DNA of 64,000 bases, taken from NCBI RefSeq assembly GCF_036881825.1, contig NZ_JBAJMW010000001.1, positions 620,001-684,000 of the forward strand, written 5' to 3'. Positions 32,911-41,420 of the stretch are shown in pieces (the stretch's first letter is position 1; each line of letters opens with the position of its first letter). The stretch is from Tersicoccus mangrovi. GTDB taxonomy: Bacteria > Actinomycetota > Actinomycetes > Actinomycetales > Micrococcaceae. The translations under genes were made by a program, and so were the position numbers. A model generated the notes under the pieces. That model worked only from the letters and a program-made list of their open reading frames with translations. It was not told where the DNA came from and ran no database searches.

Positions 32911-34109
32911 GCCAGTTCCTGGTGATCAGCCGCGACGACGCCTTCGTCGACCGCGTCTCCGACGCCGTCGGCGGGGACCTCGACCACTGGAGCGATCCGG
33001 CGCTTCCGGCCGATCCCGGTGTGCTGTTCTCCGTCTCGCGGGACGGGTTCCGGCCCGACGTCGTCATCCTGTCCCCCGACCTGTCGATCGCCGATGGGCT
33101 GACCATCGCGAGCGCCCTCGACGCCGCCCACCCCGAGATCACCGTGCTGCTCGTGCGCCCGGTCGAGCGCGGCCTGCCGGTCGCCGCGATGCGCGCCGGC
33201 ATCCGGGACCTGGTGGCGCCCGGCATCGACGACGTCGAGTTCCGCGATCTACTGCGTCGCGCTGCCCGTGCTGCCGCCGACCGGCGTGCTGCGGCCGGGC
33301 TGCAGGACGCGGACGGTGAGCGCCGGTCCACCCGCGGCCGCGTCGTCGTCGTGCTCTCCCCCAAGGGCGGTGCCGGTAAGACCACGGTGGCCACCAACCT
33401 GGCCGTGGGTCTTGCCGCCACGGCACCGCAGAGCACCGTTCTGGTCGATCTCGACCTGCAGTTCGGGGACGTCGCCCACACGCTGCAGCTCGCCCCGGAG
33501 CAGACCCTCTCCGAGGCGGTCGGCCGCGCCGCGGCCCGCGACACCATGGTGCTCAAGTCCTACCTGAGCGCGCACCCGTCGGGGCTGTTCGCGCTCTGCG
33601 CGCCGGATTCGCCGGCCGACGAGTCGCAGATCACTGCCGCTGACATCACCCACCTGATCGACCAGCTCGCCGCCCAGTACTCCTGGGTGGTGGTCGACAC
33701 CGACGCCGGGCTCTCCGCCGCGACGCTCGCCGCGCTCGACCGCGCCACCGACCACGTCTTCGTCGGAGGCACGGACGTGCCGAGCGTCCGGGGCCTGCGC
33801 AAGGAGCTCGACATCCTGCGGCAGCTCGGCCTCGTGCCGGCCCACCGCCACGTCGTCATCAACAACTCGGACACCCGCGACGGTCTCTCCCAGCAGGACA
33901 TCGAGACCACCCTGGGGCACAAGGCGGACGTCGTGGTCCCGTTCAGCCGCTCGGTCCGGCTCTCCACCAACCGTGGCGTGCCGCTGCTGCAGGCCGGCAC
34001 CCGGGACAAGGCCGGGCGCAACCTCCGTCAGCTGGTGCGCCGATTCGAGCCGCCCGTACCGAAGAGCCGGCCCACCAGCACCGCACGACACCGCAAGGGG
34101 GCATCGTGA
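32907..34109 (+). CDS. cpaE: CpaE-like ParA/MinD-family ATPase
   Basis: This 400-residue protein has an N-terminal receiver-like domain without obvious phosphorylation residues, and a MinD/ParA-type ATPase domain with the deviant Walker A SPKGGAGKTTVATNLA (near residue 151) and VLVDLDLQFGDVA. CpaE proteins place the Tad secretion machine in the cell. Start GTG 32907 overlaps the cpaB stop (GTGA) and the stop overlaps the cpaF start. A longer open frame upstream is the shadow of cpaB. Confidence 0.9.
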   Translation: MSQFLVISRDDAFVDRVSDAVGGDLDHWSDPALPADPGVLFSVSRDGFRPDVVILSPDLSIADGLTIASALDAAHPEITVLLVRPVERGLPVAAMRAGIRDLVAPGIDDVEFRDLLRRAARAAADRRAAAGLQDADGERRSTRGRVVVVLSPKGGAGKTTVATNLAVGLAATAPQSTVLVDLDLQFGDVAHTLQLAPEQTLSEAVGRAAARDTMVLKSYLSAHPSGLFALCAPDSPADESQITAADITHLIDQLAAQYSWVVVDTDAGLSAATLAALDRATDHVFVGGTDVPSVRGLRKELDILRQLGLVPAHRHVVINNSDTRDGLSQQDIETTLGHKADVVVPFSRSVRLSTNRGVPLLQAGTRDKAGRNLRQLVRRFEPPVPKSRPTSTARHRKGAS

Positions 34110-35725
34110 ACCTCGCCCAACGACTCGCCGCCGCCGACGGCGGCACGACGACCGCCACACCGAGCGCTCCGGCACGGACACCGAACGCGACGCCCTCGCA
34201 CCAGTCCTCGGCAGGGTCGACCGAACCGGCGTCCCGTCGATCGACTCCGGGCACGGCCTCGGCGCCTGCGCCGAGCGCTTCGTCCGAGAACCGCTCGGAT
34301 GGCCAGGCGCCGGCGGAGCGGGTCACCGATCTCTCGTCCGGAACACCGGTCACCTGGACGGCCATGTCCGCATCCGCCGCACGGTCCTCGACCACCTGGA
34401 TCAGCACGTCCGCCTCGGCGGGACAGCACGACGCCCTGGCCAAGCTCAAGCAGCGTGCCGGAGACGAGCTGTTCGAGCGCATGGGCACGCGCCTGCTCGA
34501 CGCGTCCCTGACCGAGGAAGCCCTCTACGAACTGGTGCACGAGGAGCTGATCCGCGTCGTCGAGGCGGAAGCGGTCCCGCTCTCCCGCGACGAGCGCCAG
34601 CGCCTGATCAAGGAGGTGACCGACGACGTCATCGGCTACGGCCCGCTGCAGCCCCTGCTCGACGACGACCAGGTCACTGAGATCATGGTCAACGGACCCT
34701 CCCAGATCTACGCCGAGTACCGCGGCCGCCTCACCCTGACGGGCGTCCAGTTCACCTCCGAGGAGCACCTGCGCCGCGTGATCGAGCGCATCGTCTCCAA
34801 GGTGGGCCGACGCATCGACGAGTCCTCGCCGCTGGTCGACGCCCGCCTCTCCGACGGCTCTCGCGTCAACGCGATCATCCCCCCGCTGGCCGTCCGCGGC
34901 TCCTCGCTGACCATCCGCAAGTTCTCCACCGACCCGTTCCAGGTCAACGACCTGATCGGCTTCGGCACTCTGTCCCCCGAGATGGCCGAACTGCTCGACG
35001 CGTGCGTCAAGGGCCGGCTGAACATCCTCGTCTCCGGCGGCACCGGTACCGGCAAGACGACGCTGCTCAACGTCCTCTCCTCCTTCATCCCGGCCGACGA
35101 GCGCATCGTGACGATCGAGGACGCCGTGGAGCTGCAGCTGCAGCAGGAGCACGTCGTCACGCTGGAGAGTCGCCCGTCCAACGTCGAGGGCAAGGGCGAG
35201 GTCACCATCCGCGACCTGGTCCGCAACTCCCTCCGTATGCGGCCGGACCGGATCGTCGTCGGCGAGTGCCGCGGCGGTGAGAGCCTGGACATGCTGCAGG
35301 CGATGAACACGGGCCACGACGGCTCCCTCTCGACCGTGCACGCCAACTCGCCGCGCGATGCGATCTCCCGCCTCGAGACGCTCGTGCTGATGGCGGGCAT
35401 GGACCTGCCGCTGCGCGCAGTGCGAGAGCAGATCGCCTCCGCCGTGGACGTCATCGTCCAGCTGACCCGCCTGCGTGACGGCACCCGTCGCGTCACCCAC
35501 GTCACCGAGGTCCAGGGCATGGAAGGCGAGATCGTGACCCTTCAGGACGCCTTCGTGTTCGACTACAGCGCCGGGCTGGATGCCAACGGCCGATTCCTCG
35601 GCAAGCCCGTTCCGAGTGGCGTGCGCCCGCGATTCACCGACCGGTTCGAGGAGCTCGGCATCGAGCTGTCCCCGCGGGTCTTCGGCGCGGCACCGGCGGT
35701 ACCCGCCGGGGCGGCACGCCGATGA
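34106..35725 (+). CDS. cpaF: Tad pilus secretion ATPase CpaF/TadA
   Basis: This 539-residue ATPase powers pilin assembly. Walker A is SGGTGTGKTTLLN near residue 311, with the Walker B region RPDRIVVGECRGGE and the His box HDGSLSTVHANSPRDA. The first 110 residues are low-complexity Ser/Thr/Ala/Pro and appear to be a flexible extension, longer than usual. The conserved part begins at about HDALAKLKQRAGDELFERMG. GTG start and overlapping junctions on both sides place it firmly in the operon. Confidence 0.95.
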   Translation: MNLAQRLAAADGGTTTATPSAPARTPNATPSHQSSAGSTEPASRRSTPGTASAPAPSASSENRSDGQAPAERVTDLSSGTPVTWTAMSASAARSSTTWISTSASAGQHDALAKLKQRAGDELFERMGTRLLDASLTEEALYELVHEELIRVVEAEAVPLSRDERQRLIKEVTDDVIGYGPLQPLLDDDQVTEIMVNGPSQIYAEYRGRLTLTGVQFTSEEHLRRVIERIVSKVGRRIDESSPLVDARLSDGSRVNAIIPPLAVRGSSLTIRKFSTDPFQVNDLIGFGTLSPEMAELLDACVKGRLNILVSGGTGTGKTTLLNVLSSFIPADERIVTIEDAVELQLQQEHVVTLESRPSNVEGKGEVTIRDLVRNSLRMRPDRIVVGECRGGESLDMLQAMNTGHDGSLSTVHANSPRDAISRLETLVLMAGMDLPLRAVREQIASAVDVIVQLTRLRDGTRRVTHVTEVQGMEGEIVTLQDAFVFDYSAGLDANGRFLGKPVPSGVRPRFTDRFEELGIELSPRVFGAAPAVPAGAARR

Positions 35726-36732
35726 CAGCCACGATCTGGCTGGACGCCGCTGCTCCCGTCGCCGCCGACGCTGCGATCCCGGACGGGCCCTCCCCCCTGC
35801 TCCTCATCCTCGGCCTTGTGCTCGGCCTGGCCGCACTGGGAGCCGTCTACCTGGTGATCTTTCCGCCCCGACCGAAGATCTCGCTCTCGCGTACCGGTCC
35901 TTCGGCGGCCACCACACCGCAGGAATCGCGTCTGGCCGACTTCACCGCCGCCACCACGAACCTGATCGAGCGCATGCTGCTGCAGTTGAGGAGCGCCCCT
36001 GCCCTCGCCGCCGCGCTGGAGTCCGCCGGACTGCGGATGAAGCCGGCCGAATTCATCGTTCTGGCAGGGTCCGTCACCGCGGCACTCGCCCTGCTGGTCA
36101 CGCTTGTCGCCGGACCGCTGGGTGCCGTACTTGTCGTCGTCGTAGCCGCCCTCGGCACCCGTTTTCTCCTGGGCTTCCTGGCTGGCAGGCGGCGGGCCGC
36201 TTTTGCCGACCAGCTCGACGACACGCTCGAACTCATGTCCAGCGGCCTGCGCGCCGGACACAGCCTCGCGCGGGCTATCGACTCCCTCTCGACCGAGGCG
36301 GACGCCCCGACGTCCGAGGAATTCACGCGCATCACCAACGAGACGCGCCTCGGCCGCGATCTGAGCCAGGCTCTCGATGCGGCGGCGGAGCGGATGCGCA
36401 GCGAGGACTTCACCTGGGTGGCGCAGGCCATCGCCATTCACCGCGAAGTGGGCGGCAACCTCGCCGAGGTGCTCGATCAGGTGGGTGAGACGATCCGCGA
36501 GCGCAACCAGATCCGGCGTCAGGTCAAGGCGCTGAGTGCGGAGGGCCGGATCTCCGCCATCGTGCTCATGGTGCTGCCGTTCGCACTCGGTGGCCTTCTG
36601 TTCCTCATGACTCCCAGCTATCCGGCGCAGCTCCTCGGCAACCCGCTCGGCTTGGTAATGCTTGCCGCCGCGGGCATCCTGCTCATCGCGGGCGGATTCT
36701 GGCTGCGCAAAGTCATCAGCTTCAAGTTCTGA
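35722..36732 (+). CDS. tadB: Tad inner-membrane platform protein TadB
   Basis: This 336-residue type II secretion F-domain protein has N-terminal membrane segments, a cytoplasmic domain with LDDTLELMSSGLRAGHSLARAI and FTWVAQAIAIHREVGGNLAEVL, and C-terminal membrane segments. ATG 35722 overlaps the cpaF stop (ATGA). With TadC it forms the platform that receives pilins. Confidence 0.92.
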   Translation: MTATIWLDAAAPVAADAAIPDGPSPLLLILGLVLGLAALGAVYLVIFPPRPKISLSRTGPSAATTPQESRLADFTAATTNLIERMLLQLRSAPALAAALESAGLRMKPAEFIVLAGSVTAALALLVTLVAGPLGAVLVVVVAALGTRFLLGFLAGRRRAAFADQLDDTLELMSSGLRAGHSLARAIDSLSTEADAPTSEEFTRITNETRLGRDLSQALDAAAERMRSEDFTWVAQAIAIHREVGGNLAEVLDQVGETIRERNQIRRQVKALSAEGRISAIVLMVLPFALGGLLFLMTPSYPAQLLGNPLGLVMLAAAGILLIAGGFWLRKVISFKF

Positions 36733-36746
36733 CGAGGACCATCACC

Positions 36747-37637
36747 ATGCCCTTGACCGTCGCCGTCGCCATCGCCGCCATGGCGATCGCTCTACCCCTG
36801 CTCGGCTGGGCGGTACTGTCACCACGCCTGTACCGGGACCGGGCTGTGCAGCGGAATCTCGCGCGCGGCATGACAACGGCTCCGATGGACGCCGGTGACG
36901 GCCCCAGCCGTGGTCAACAGCTCGCCGACTTCGCCCGACGATTCACCCCGCAGAGCTTCATCGCTCGGCTCGACCAGCAGCTGGCGCGCGCAGGGCGGCC
37001 CGCCGCCTGGCCGATGTGGCGCGTGCTGTCTGCCAAAGTGGTCCTTGCTGCAGGCGCCGCCGTACTCGGATTGCTGTTCGCCGTCGGTTCGCCAGATGTC
37101 CGCCGGCTGCTGCTGGCCGTCTTCGCCACCGTTCTCTGCTATTTCGTGCCCGACCTTCTCCTCTACAGCCGCGGAATGGAACGACAGGCAGCCATTGCGC
37201 GCGAACTACCGGACACGCTGGATCAGATGACCATCGCCGTCGAGGCCGGCCTCGGCTTCGAGGCGGCCATGAGCCGCGCGGCCTACAACGGCAAGGGCGC
37301 CCTTTCCGAGGAACTCGTCCGCACGATCCAGGACATGCAGGTGGGTCGCTCCCGTCGCGAGGCCTACACGGACCTTTCCGAGCGCACCGGGGTCACGGAT
37401 CTGCGCCGGTTCGTCCGCTCGATCATCCAGGCAGACCAGTACGGCATTGCGATCTCCGGAGTCCTCCGTACCCAGGCAGCCGAGATGCGACTCAAACGCC
37501 GGCAGCGGGCCGAGGAGAAGGCGATGCAGATCCCGGTCAAGGTCCTCTTCCCGCTGATGTTCTGCATCCTGCCGGTGCTCTTCATCATCATGCTCGGCCC
37601 CGCGGCTATCGGCGTCATCAACACCCTCAACCCATGA
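36747..37637 (+). CDS. tadC: Tad inner-membrane platform protein TadC
   Basis: This 296-residue paralog of TadB has the F-domain pattern LPDTLDQMTIAVEAGLGFEAAM and LRRFVRSIIQADQYGIAISGVL, followed by RRQRAEEKAMQIPVKVLFPL and a final membrane helix. It starts 14 bp after tadB. The stop overlaps the prepilin peptidase start (ATGA). Confidence 0.92.
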   Translation: MPLTVAVAIAAMAIALPLLGWAVLSPRLYRDRAVQRNLARGMTTAPMDAGDGPSRGQQLADFARRFTPQSFIARLDQQLARAGRPAAWPMWRVLSAKVVLAAGAAVLGLLFAVGSPDVRRLLLAVFATVLCYFVPDLLLYSRGMERQAAIARELPDTLDQMTIAVEAGLGFEAAMSRAAYNGKGALSEELVRTIQDMQVGRSRREAYTDLSERTGVTDLRRFVRSIIQADQYGIAISGVLRTQAAEMRLKRRQRAEEKAMQIPVKVLFPLMFCILPVLFIIMLGPAAIGVINTLNP

Positions 37638-38284
37638 CGGGCGTCGCCGAGGCGGTCCCTCCGCTCCTGCTGACCCTCGCGATGCTGGCCGGCCTGGCAG
37701 CCGGGCACTACGCCCGTCACCTCGCGGCCGCCTTCGACCCGGCCGACACCGCACCTCCGTGCCGTCCGCCCGTGCTGCTCGAATCGCTGACCGCGCTCGT
37801 CTTCGGCGCGCTGACCTGGCGGTTCGGCGTGACCCCGGAGCTGGCGCTGTACCTCTTCGTCGCCACGATCGGCGTCGCCCTGGCCGCCATCGACCTGCGC
37901 CACCGCCTGCTACCCAACGCCGTCGTGATGCCCGCGCTCGGCGTCGTCGCGGTGCTCGTCCTCGCGGCGGCCGTCGCGGGCGCCGACGGAGGTGCGGCGA
38001 TCCGCGCCGTGGTCGGCGCGGTACTGCTCTTCGTCCTCTACCTCGTGCTCGCGCTGATCAATCCGGCCGGCCTCGGCATGGGTGACGTGAAGCTGGCCGC
38101 CCTCCTCGGGCTCGCGCTCGCCTTCGACGGGTGGACCACGCTGATGACCGGTGCGTTCCTCGGGTTCGCGGTGGGTGCGGTGATCTCGGTGGGTGTGCTG
38201 CTCACGCGCCGCGGCGGCCTGCGCAGCTCCTTCCCGTTCGGCCCTGCCATGCTCGCGGGCGCCCTGGTGGCCTGCTTCGTCTGA
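37634..38284 (+). CDS. tadV: Prepilin peptidase, A24 family (TadV/CpaA type)
   Basis: This 216-residue membrane aspartic peptidase should cleave the Flp and TadE leaders. The two active-site aspartates are in AAIDLRHRLLPNAV and GMGDVKLAALLG (the GxGD motif). It has seven or so hydrophobic segments and no N-methyltransferase domain. ATG 37634 overlaps the tadC stop. It is the last gene of the tad operon. No strong terminator follows, only a short direct repeat (GGTTCTGAGCGG, twice near 38290-38317). Confidence 0.88.
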   Translation: MTGVAEAVPPLLLTLAMLAGLAAGHYARHLAAAFDPADTAPPCRPPVLLESLTALVFGALTWRFGVTPELALYLFVATIGVALAAIDLRHRLLPNAVVMPALGVVAVLVLAAAVAGADGGAAIRAVVGAVLLFVLYLVLALINPAGLGMGDVKLAALLGLALAFDGWTTLMTGAFLGFAVGAVISVGVLLTRRGGLRSSFPFGPAMLAGALVACFV

Positions 38285-38397
38285 GCAGGCGGTTCTGAGC
38301 GGACGGTTCTGAGCGGGGGTCCGGAACGGGCCTCACACCCCTGCGTCTCACACCGGGGGCCGGCATAAGGTCGCGCCACCAGGGGTTGACATCTCCT

Positions 38398-39093
38398 GTG
38401 AACGCATCGACCAGCATCCCTACCCTCGGCGTCCTCGGCGCCGGCAAGCTCGGCACCGTCCTGGCTCGCCTGGCCGTCGCGGCCGGATACCGGGTGCTCG
38501 TGGCCGGCAGCGGCGATCCCGCCCGGATCAGGCTGACCGTGGAGGTGCTGGTCCCCGGAGCCACGGCCGTCACCGCCGAGCACGCGGCACGGGAGTCCGA
38601 CGCCGTCATCCTCGCCATCCCGCTCGGCAAGTACCGCACTCTTCCCGTCGAGGCACTGGCCGGCAGGCTCGTGCTCGACGCCACGAACTACTGGTGGGAG
38701 GTCGACGGGATCCGGGACGACCTGACGGATCCGCGCACCTCGACGAGCGAACTCGTGCAGGACTTCCTGCCCACCTCCCGCGTCGTCAAGACCCTGAACC
38801 ACGTCGGCTACCACGACCTCGAGGACGAGGCCCGGCCGACGGGGACACCCGGCCGCACGGCGATCGCCGTCGCCGGTGACGACCCCGCCGACGTCGCTGC
38901 CGCCTCCGCGATCGTCGACGCCCTCGGCTTCGACGCCGTCACCGCCGGGACCCTCGCGGCCGGCGTCGCGATGGAGCCGAACACCGCCCTCTTCGGCGCC
39001 GACGTCGACGCCGACTCGGTGCGCCGCTTCCTCGCCGACTTCCCGAACTCGGCCCGCGGCCACGTCGTCGCACGGGCACGCGCGGACGTCTGA
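38398..39093 (+). CDS. NADPH-dependent F420 reductase family oxidoreductase
   Basis: This protein of about 231 residues is a Rossmann-fold NADP-binding enzyme resembling F420:NADP oxidoreductase (Fno). The dinucleotide motif LGVLGAGKLGTVLARL is at residues 11-26, and RLVLDATNYWW and VKTLNHVGYHDLEDEARP follow. Start GTG 38398 is preferred (AGGGG 12-16 bases upstream); TTG 38386 would add four residues. Its true cofactor partner, F420 or another, is not settled by sequence. It is a single-gene unit. Confidence 0.82.
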   Translation: MNASTSIPTLGVLGAGKLGTVLARLAVAAGYRVLVAGSGDPARIRLTVEVLVPGATAVTAEHAARESDAVILAIPLGKYRTLPVEALAGRLVLDATNYWWEVDGIRDDLTDPRTSTSELVQDFLPTSRVVKTLNHVGYHDLEDEARPTGTPGRTAIAVAGDDPADVAAASAIVDALGFDAVTAGTLAAGVAMEPNTALFGADVDADSVRRFLADFPNSARGHVVARARADV

Positions 39094-39146
39094 CCGGACC
39101 TCTCGGACAGCCTCTCGACACCCTGACGGCACCGCCCGAAATCAAC

Positions 39147-39202
39147 TACCGACGGGTAGAAAGTGGCTTACCGACGGGTAGAAGTCGGTACCGGCCGGTA
39201 GG
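39147..39202. promoter_or_regulatory. Three tandem TACC-N4-GGTA palindromic operators
   Basis: TACCGACGGGTA occurs at 39147-39158 and 39169-39180, and TACCGGCCGGTA at 39189-39200. Centres are 22 and 20 bases apart, about two helical turns, so bound dimers would lie on the same face. They precede an unknown membrane-protein gene by 115 bp. TetR-type repressors often bind such sites; the regulator is not identified. Confidence 0.65.
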
Positions 39203-39266
39203 TGACGAGAGCATCTGGCGGGAGCCCGTGCGGTGACGTACGGTCACCTCAACAAGGGTTGCGGAC

Positions 39267-39290
39267 CCCCGGAACGAACCACTTCCGGGG
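39267..39290 (+). other. Leader hairpin before the unknown membrane-protein gene
   Basis: CCCCGGAA and TTCCGGGG form a perfect 8-bp stem around an 8-base loop, 25 bp upstream of the ATG and just before the GGGCAGGGGG ribosome-site region. It could affect translation or mRNA stability. Confidence 0.4.
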
Positions 39291-39314
39291 CGCCCAGCGG
39301 GCAGGGGGCCCACC

Positions 39315-39800
39315 ATGAAAGACCACGTCCATACCGAGGTGCCGGGCGCGGCGATCACCGCCGAGGGCGCGTGTCCCGGGCACCGGCACTGGCTCGTCAC
39401 CGGCGGCGCCGTCGGCCTCGTCTTCGCCTATCTGACCGGCGTCGTCTCGTCGTCGCTGCTGTCCGCGGTGGCGGCGGAGACGGGTCCGTTGGCCCGGCCG
39501 CTACCCGAGGCCACCGCCCTGATGATCGTCACCGTCGCCCTCGCGGCCGTGATGGCAGCGGTGATCCAGTTCCTGCCGGCCCTGCGCATCGGCATCGTCG
39601 GGGTGCTCGCCCTGCTGCTGGCGACCGGCGTCAGCCTCACCTCCATGACGGGTGGCGCCGGGACGCTCGTCACGACCGACGCATGGGCGCCGACCGTGCT
39701 GCTGCAGGGCGCCGGCTACAACCCGATCGGCGTCGCCATGGTGGCCTGCGTGCTCGCCCACGGTGTGGTCAGCGTCATCGCCGAACACCGCCGCGCCTGA
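39315..39800 (+). CDS. Unknown four-helix membrane protein
   Basis: This 161-residue protein has a short His-containing N terminus (HVHTEVPGAAITAEGACPGHRHW), then four hydrophobic segments at about 28-55, 67-88, 90-110 and 137-153. I do not recognise a family. ATG 39315 follows GGGCAGGGGG. It stands alone behind three tandem palindromic operators and a leader hairpin, so it is probably tightly regulated. It converges with the benzaldehyde dehydrogenase gene across a bidirectional hairpin. Confidence 0.7.
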   Translation: MKDHVHTEVPGAAITAEGACPGHRHWLVTGGAVGLVFAYLTGVVSSSLLSAVAAETGPLARPLPEATALMIVTVALAAVMAAVIQFLPALRIGIVGVLALLLATGVSLTSMTGGAGTLVTTDAWAPTVLLQGAGYNPIGVAMVACVLAHGVVSVIAEHRRA

Positions 39801-39810
39801 CCGGAACACC

Positions 39811-39846
39811 ACGACCGCCGGCCGGAATGCTCCGGCCAGCGGTCGT
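39811..39846. terminator. Bidirectional hairpin terminator
   Basis: ACGACCGC-C-GGCCGGA pairs with TCCGGCC-A-GCGGTCGT around a 4-base ATGC loop with one mismatch, between two convergent genes. Confidence 0.75.
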
Positions 39847-39869
39847 CGTCGCGCGCGTCAGGTGATGGC

Positions 39870-41327
39870 TCAGTACGGGTAGTCCGCGATCTCCGGGCGG
39901 ACCGTCAGCCACTGCACCTCGGTGAAGGCGTCGATGTTCGCCTCGGCGCCGCCGATCCGCGACCCGTTGCCGGACGACTTGACGCCGCCGAACGGGGCGT
40001 TGGCCTCGTCCATCACGGTCTGCTCGTTGATGTGCACCTTGCCGGACTCGATCCGGTCGGCCAGCGTCATCGCTGTCCCGACGTCACCGAGGATGCCGAC
40101 CGAGAGGCCGTACTCGTTGTCGTTGACGAGCTCGACCGCCTCGTCGAGCGTCGCGTAGGGCACCACGGGAGCCACCGGCCCGAAGATCTCCTGCGTCCAC
40201 GCCGGGTTGTCGGTCGCGACGTCGGCAAGCACGGTCGGCTGGTAGAACGGGCCGTCGTTCGACCCGCCCGCCGCGAGCCGGGCGCCGTGGAGCACCGCGT
40301 CCTGGACGATGCCGTCGATCCGCTTGAGCTGCTTCTCGTCGATGATCGGTCCGAGCGCCACGGTGCCGCTGATCGGGTCGCCGACCGGCAGGTTCTCGGC
40401 CTTCTCGGCGAGGGCCGTCACGTAGGCGTCATAGAGCGACTCGTGCACCACGTGCCGGCCCGTCGTCATGCAGATCTGCCCCTGGTGCAGGAACGAGGCG
40501 AAGGCCCCCGCCGAGGCCGCCTTCGCGACGTCGGCACCGGGCAGGACGACGAGCGCGTTGTTGCCGCCGAGCTCGAGGTGCACCTTCTTCAGGTTCCGCG
40601 CTGCCGCCTCGCCCACCGCGCGGCCGGCCGCCGTCGAGCCGGTGAAGGCGACGACCTGGACCTGCGGCACCTCCACGACGGCGGCCCCGACCTCGGCACC
40701 GCCCGGCAGGACGGCGAACAGCCCGGCCGGGAGTCCGGCTTCCTCGAACACCCGGGCCAGCGCGACACCGCCGCAGACCGCGGTGCGGGGATCCGGCTTG
40801 AGCAGCACCGCGTTGCCGAGGGCCAGGGCGGGAGCGACGGCCCGGATGGAGAGGATGAGCGGGAAGTTGAAGGGAGCGATCACGGAGACGACGCCGACGG
40901 GCTTGCGCCGGGCGAAGGACCACCGGTCGTCGTTGGTGGCGAGCACCTGACCGGCCGGGTGGCTCGGCAGTGCGGACGCCTCGTAGCACTCGTTCGCAGC
41001 GATGTGCGTCTCGAGCTGGGCCTTCGGCTTGATCGCACCGGACTCGCGCATGATCCAGTCCTCGACCTCCTCGGCGTGCTCGTGCCAGAGGTCTCCCGCG
41101 CGCCGCAGGACGGCGGCCCGGTCCTCCGGGCTGGTGGCGGCCCAGGCGCGCTGCGCGACGGCGGCCTTCTCGGCCGCTTCGGCGACGTCCTCGGCCGTCG
41201 CCACGCCGTAGCTGCCGAGCGCCTGGCCGGTGGCGGGCTCGAGCGCATCGGCGGCGCCGCCGCGGCCGGCGCGCCAGCCGTCGAGGAAGATCTTGCCGTC
41301 CCAGGTGGACGTGTCCAGCAGGCTCAT
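39870..41327 (-). CDS. Benzaldehyde dehydrogenase-like NAD(P) aldehyde dehydrogenase
   Basis: This 485-residue aldehyde dehydrogenase has the NAD-binding region VIAPFNFPLILS, the catalytic Glu in HLELGGNN, and the nucleophile Cys in GQICMTTGRHVVH. Sequence style (FLDGWRAG, MDEANAPFGGVKSSGNGSRIGG) fits the benzaldehyde dehydrogenase group. It lies directly downstream of benzoylformate decarboxylase on the same strand, so it should oxidise benzaldehyde from that reaction to benzoate in mandelate/phenylglyoxylate breakdown. ATG 41327 has AAGGAG upstream. Confidence 0.86.
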   Translation of the reverse strand: MSLLDTSTWDGKIFLDGWRAGRGGAADALEPATGQALGSYGVATAEDVAEAAEKAAVAQRAWAATSPEDRAAVLRRAGDLWHEHAEEVEDWIMRESGAIKPKAQLETHIAANECYEASALPSHPAGQVLATNDDRWSFARRKPVGVVSVIAPFNFPLILSIRAVAPALALGNAVLLKPDPRTAVCGGVALARVFEEAGLPAGLFAVLPGGAEVGAAVVEVPQVQVVAFTGSTAAGRAVGEAAARNLKKVHLELGGNNALVVLPGADVAKAASAGAFASFLHQGQICMTTGRHVVHESLYDAYVTALAEKAENLPVGDPISGTVALGPIIDEKQLKRIDGIVQDAVLHGARLAAGGSNDGPFYQPTVLADVATDNPAWTQEIFGPVAPVVPYATLDEAVELVNDNEYGLSVGILGDVGTAMTLADRIESGKVHINEQTVMDEANAPFGGVKSSGNGSRIGGAEANIDAFTEVQWLTVRPEIADYPY

Positions 41328-41420
41328 CGGTGCTCCTTCGAGAGAGGGGGTGGTGATGACGAGGTGTCAGGGTGAGCAACGGTCGGGCGGGCCGACGTGT
41401 TCCCGGTCACATCCCGGCTG

